Assembly: GCA_023301665.1 (NCBI GenBank)
Contig: JALZUL010000121.1
Span: forward strand, 1 to 7,416
From: Ascidiaceihabitans sp.
GTDB taxonomy: Bacteria > Pseudomonadota > Alphaproteobacteria > Rhodobacterales > Rhodobacteraceae
Direction of reading: 5' to 3'
Length of the DNA: 7,416 nt
Below the pieces are notes generated by a model. The model was not told the origin of the DNA. It made no database searches and saw only the letters and a list, made by a program, of their open reading frames with translations. Position numbers and translations under genes: made by a program. This document shows positions 6,647 to 7,416 of this stretch, piece by piece (position 1 is the first letter of the stretch; each line of letters starts with the position of its first letter).

Positions 6647-7149
6647 GCGACGCCTGCGCGCAAAAGGTCGTGGATTTGCAAGACACCAACAGGTTTGTTG
6701 GTGTGGTCGATGACCATCAGCGCGCCGATTTTACGGTCGTTCATCAGGGCTAAAGCCTGCGCTGCAAAAAGGTCGGGTGTGACTGTGATTGGTGAAGGGT
6801 TGGCGATTTCGCCAGCCTTCATGCTCATCAAATCATCCATGTTGCGCCGTAAATCCCCGTCGGTGATCACGCCGTTTAAACGTCCATCTTCGCGGGTTGT
6901 GGCCGCAATGCCGAACCCTTTGGAGGTCATGGTGATCAGCACATCGCTCATCGGCATGTCGCCTGCGACCAAGGGAAGGGCGTCACCCTCGTGCATCAGG
7001 TCGGACACTCGGGCGAGTTGCGCACCGAGCTTTCCACCGGGGTGGAATTTTAAAAAGTCATCGGAATTGAACCCGCGCAGCTCCATCACAGCGACGGCTA
7101 GCGCGTCACCTAAGGCAAGCGTTAGGGTTGTAGATGTTGTGGGGGCCAA
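6643..7149 (-). pseudogene. kdsD: 5'-truncated KdsD/KpsF/GutQ arabinose-5-phosphate isomerase: CBS pair only, SIS domain missing
   Basis: Full-length proteins of this family (about 320 residues) turn ribulose 5-phosphate into arabinose 5-phosphate for Kdo and LPS synthesis, using an N-terminal SIS domain followed by two CBS domains. This frame holds only about 168 residues. It begins at LAPTTSTT, the end of the SIS part, then ALGDALAVA, FHPGGKLG (with the conserved His36), and the two CBS domains (about 48-105 and 113-168, with GVITDGDLRR at 93-102). The only possible start is a TTG at 7149 with no Shine-Dalgarno. The frame is open a further 21 codons upstream, to a stop at 7215-7213, but contains no start or SIS motif. 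I see no SIS motif in any minus frame to the window edge. The remaining part is well preserved, so the break may be recent, or an assembly error. Its stop shares TTAA with the ptsP stop. Confidence 0.75.
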
Positions 7150-7152
7150 CTG

Positions 7153-7416
7153 ATGTCGGAGGTCTCTGCGTGGGAAAAGATCTGCCGCATCAACGGGCGC
7201 TTTTTGCGGGCGTCATGCTGCGGCTGGCTCGGGTGGTTTTGCTGGCAAGGTTACGGGATCGGCATCGACTGGTTGATCCTTTTTGCCGCGATGTTTGCCG
7301 TCGGAGCGATCTTCCATGGTGTGATTGCCGTGTTCCAAACGGTGAAGACCATTGCGGGCACGCTGACTTGGGGCGGGTTCAAAAAGAAAGGCAATGACCC
7401 CAAAGCCGACCAGATG
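7153..7416 (+). CDS. Putative small membrane protein (partial, runs off window)
   Basis: An open frame of 88 codons from the ATG at 7153 to the right edge with no stop; I do not recognise the family. Residues 40-62 (IDWLILFAAMF onward) form a convincing membrane segment. A Cys/Trp-rich, partly hydrophobic stretch (20-38) precedes it, and a basic, polar tail with KKKGNDPK follows. Codons after about 7250 favour G or C at the third position, as expected of real coding sequence here. The first 30 residues are less convincing, the upstream G-rich stretch is a poor Shine-Dalgarno, and the start may be elsewhere. The ORF begins 4 bases beyond the truncated kdsD start on the other strand, so the N-terminus may be an artefact of the junction. 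Confidence 0.4.
   Translation, partial: MSEVSAWEKICRINGRFLRASCCGWLGWFCWQGYGIGIDWLILFAAMFAVGAIFHGVIAVFQTVKTIAGTLTWGGFKKKGNDPKADQM

Noticed and set aside
7134..7397. Plus-strand frame with a GGAGG (7158-7162) 7 bases before a GTG at 7170
   Set aside because: The ribosome-binding site looks good, but the product is Arg/Cys-rich without a membrane segment. The other plus frame has the coding character, so I treat this as a shadow, with some doubt.
1..7416. CRISPR array, insertion sequence, tRNA/rRNA, or a phage/defence system
   Set aside because: I saw no spaced direct repeats, transposase motifs, terminal inverted repeats or tRNA-like cloverleaf. The recognisable genes are mostly housekeeping functions.

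Overview
This window looks like a chromosomal segment from an alphaproteobacterium, most likely a marine Rhodobacteraceae (Roseobacter-type) organism. The evidence is moderate GC content, the lysC-ptsP gene pair, a DUF1178 protein, and family sequences of that flavour. This assignment comes from recognising protein families by eye, not from a database search.

Layout, left to right. (1) Positions 1-1049, minus strand: the start of a molybdate ABC transporter operon. modA (periplasmic binding protein) is followed, with a 4-base ATGA overlap, by modB (permease), which runs off the left edge. (2) Positions 1050-1227: a divergent control region with a perfect 7-bp inverted repeat near modA and an AT-rich near-palindrome near the next gene. 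(3) Positions 1228-3026, plus strand: a Nudix hydrolase, then, after a 175-bp gap, a DUF1178 zinc-ribbon-like protein and a short-chain dehydrogenase only 4 bp apart. (4) Positions 3121-6646, plus strand: lysC (aspartate kinase with two ACT domains) and ptsP (enzyme I of the nitrogen PTS, with a GAF domain), 49 bp apart. (5) Positions 6643-7149, minus strand: the C-terminal half of a KdsD/KpsF/GutQ arabinose-5-phosphate isomerase. It has an intact CBS pair but no catalytic SIS domain, and it meets ptsP tail to tail. (6) Positions 7153-7416, plus strand: an open frame for a small membrane protein that begins exactly where the isomerase breaks off and leaves the window.

Functionally the window is mostly housekeeping: molybdate uptake, entry into the aspartate-family amino acids, and nitrogen/carbon sensing through PTS-Ntr. 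The two most notable points are a strong internal ribosome-binding site in lysC, placed where other bacteria start a separate regulatory beta subunit, and the abrupt loss of the SIS domain of kdsD at a junction with unrelated sequence. I found no CRISPR array, insertion sequence, tRNA, rRNA or defence system, and no clear sign of an undescribed multi-gene system.
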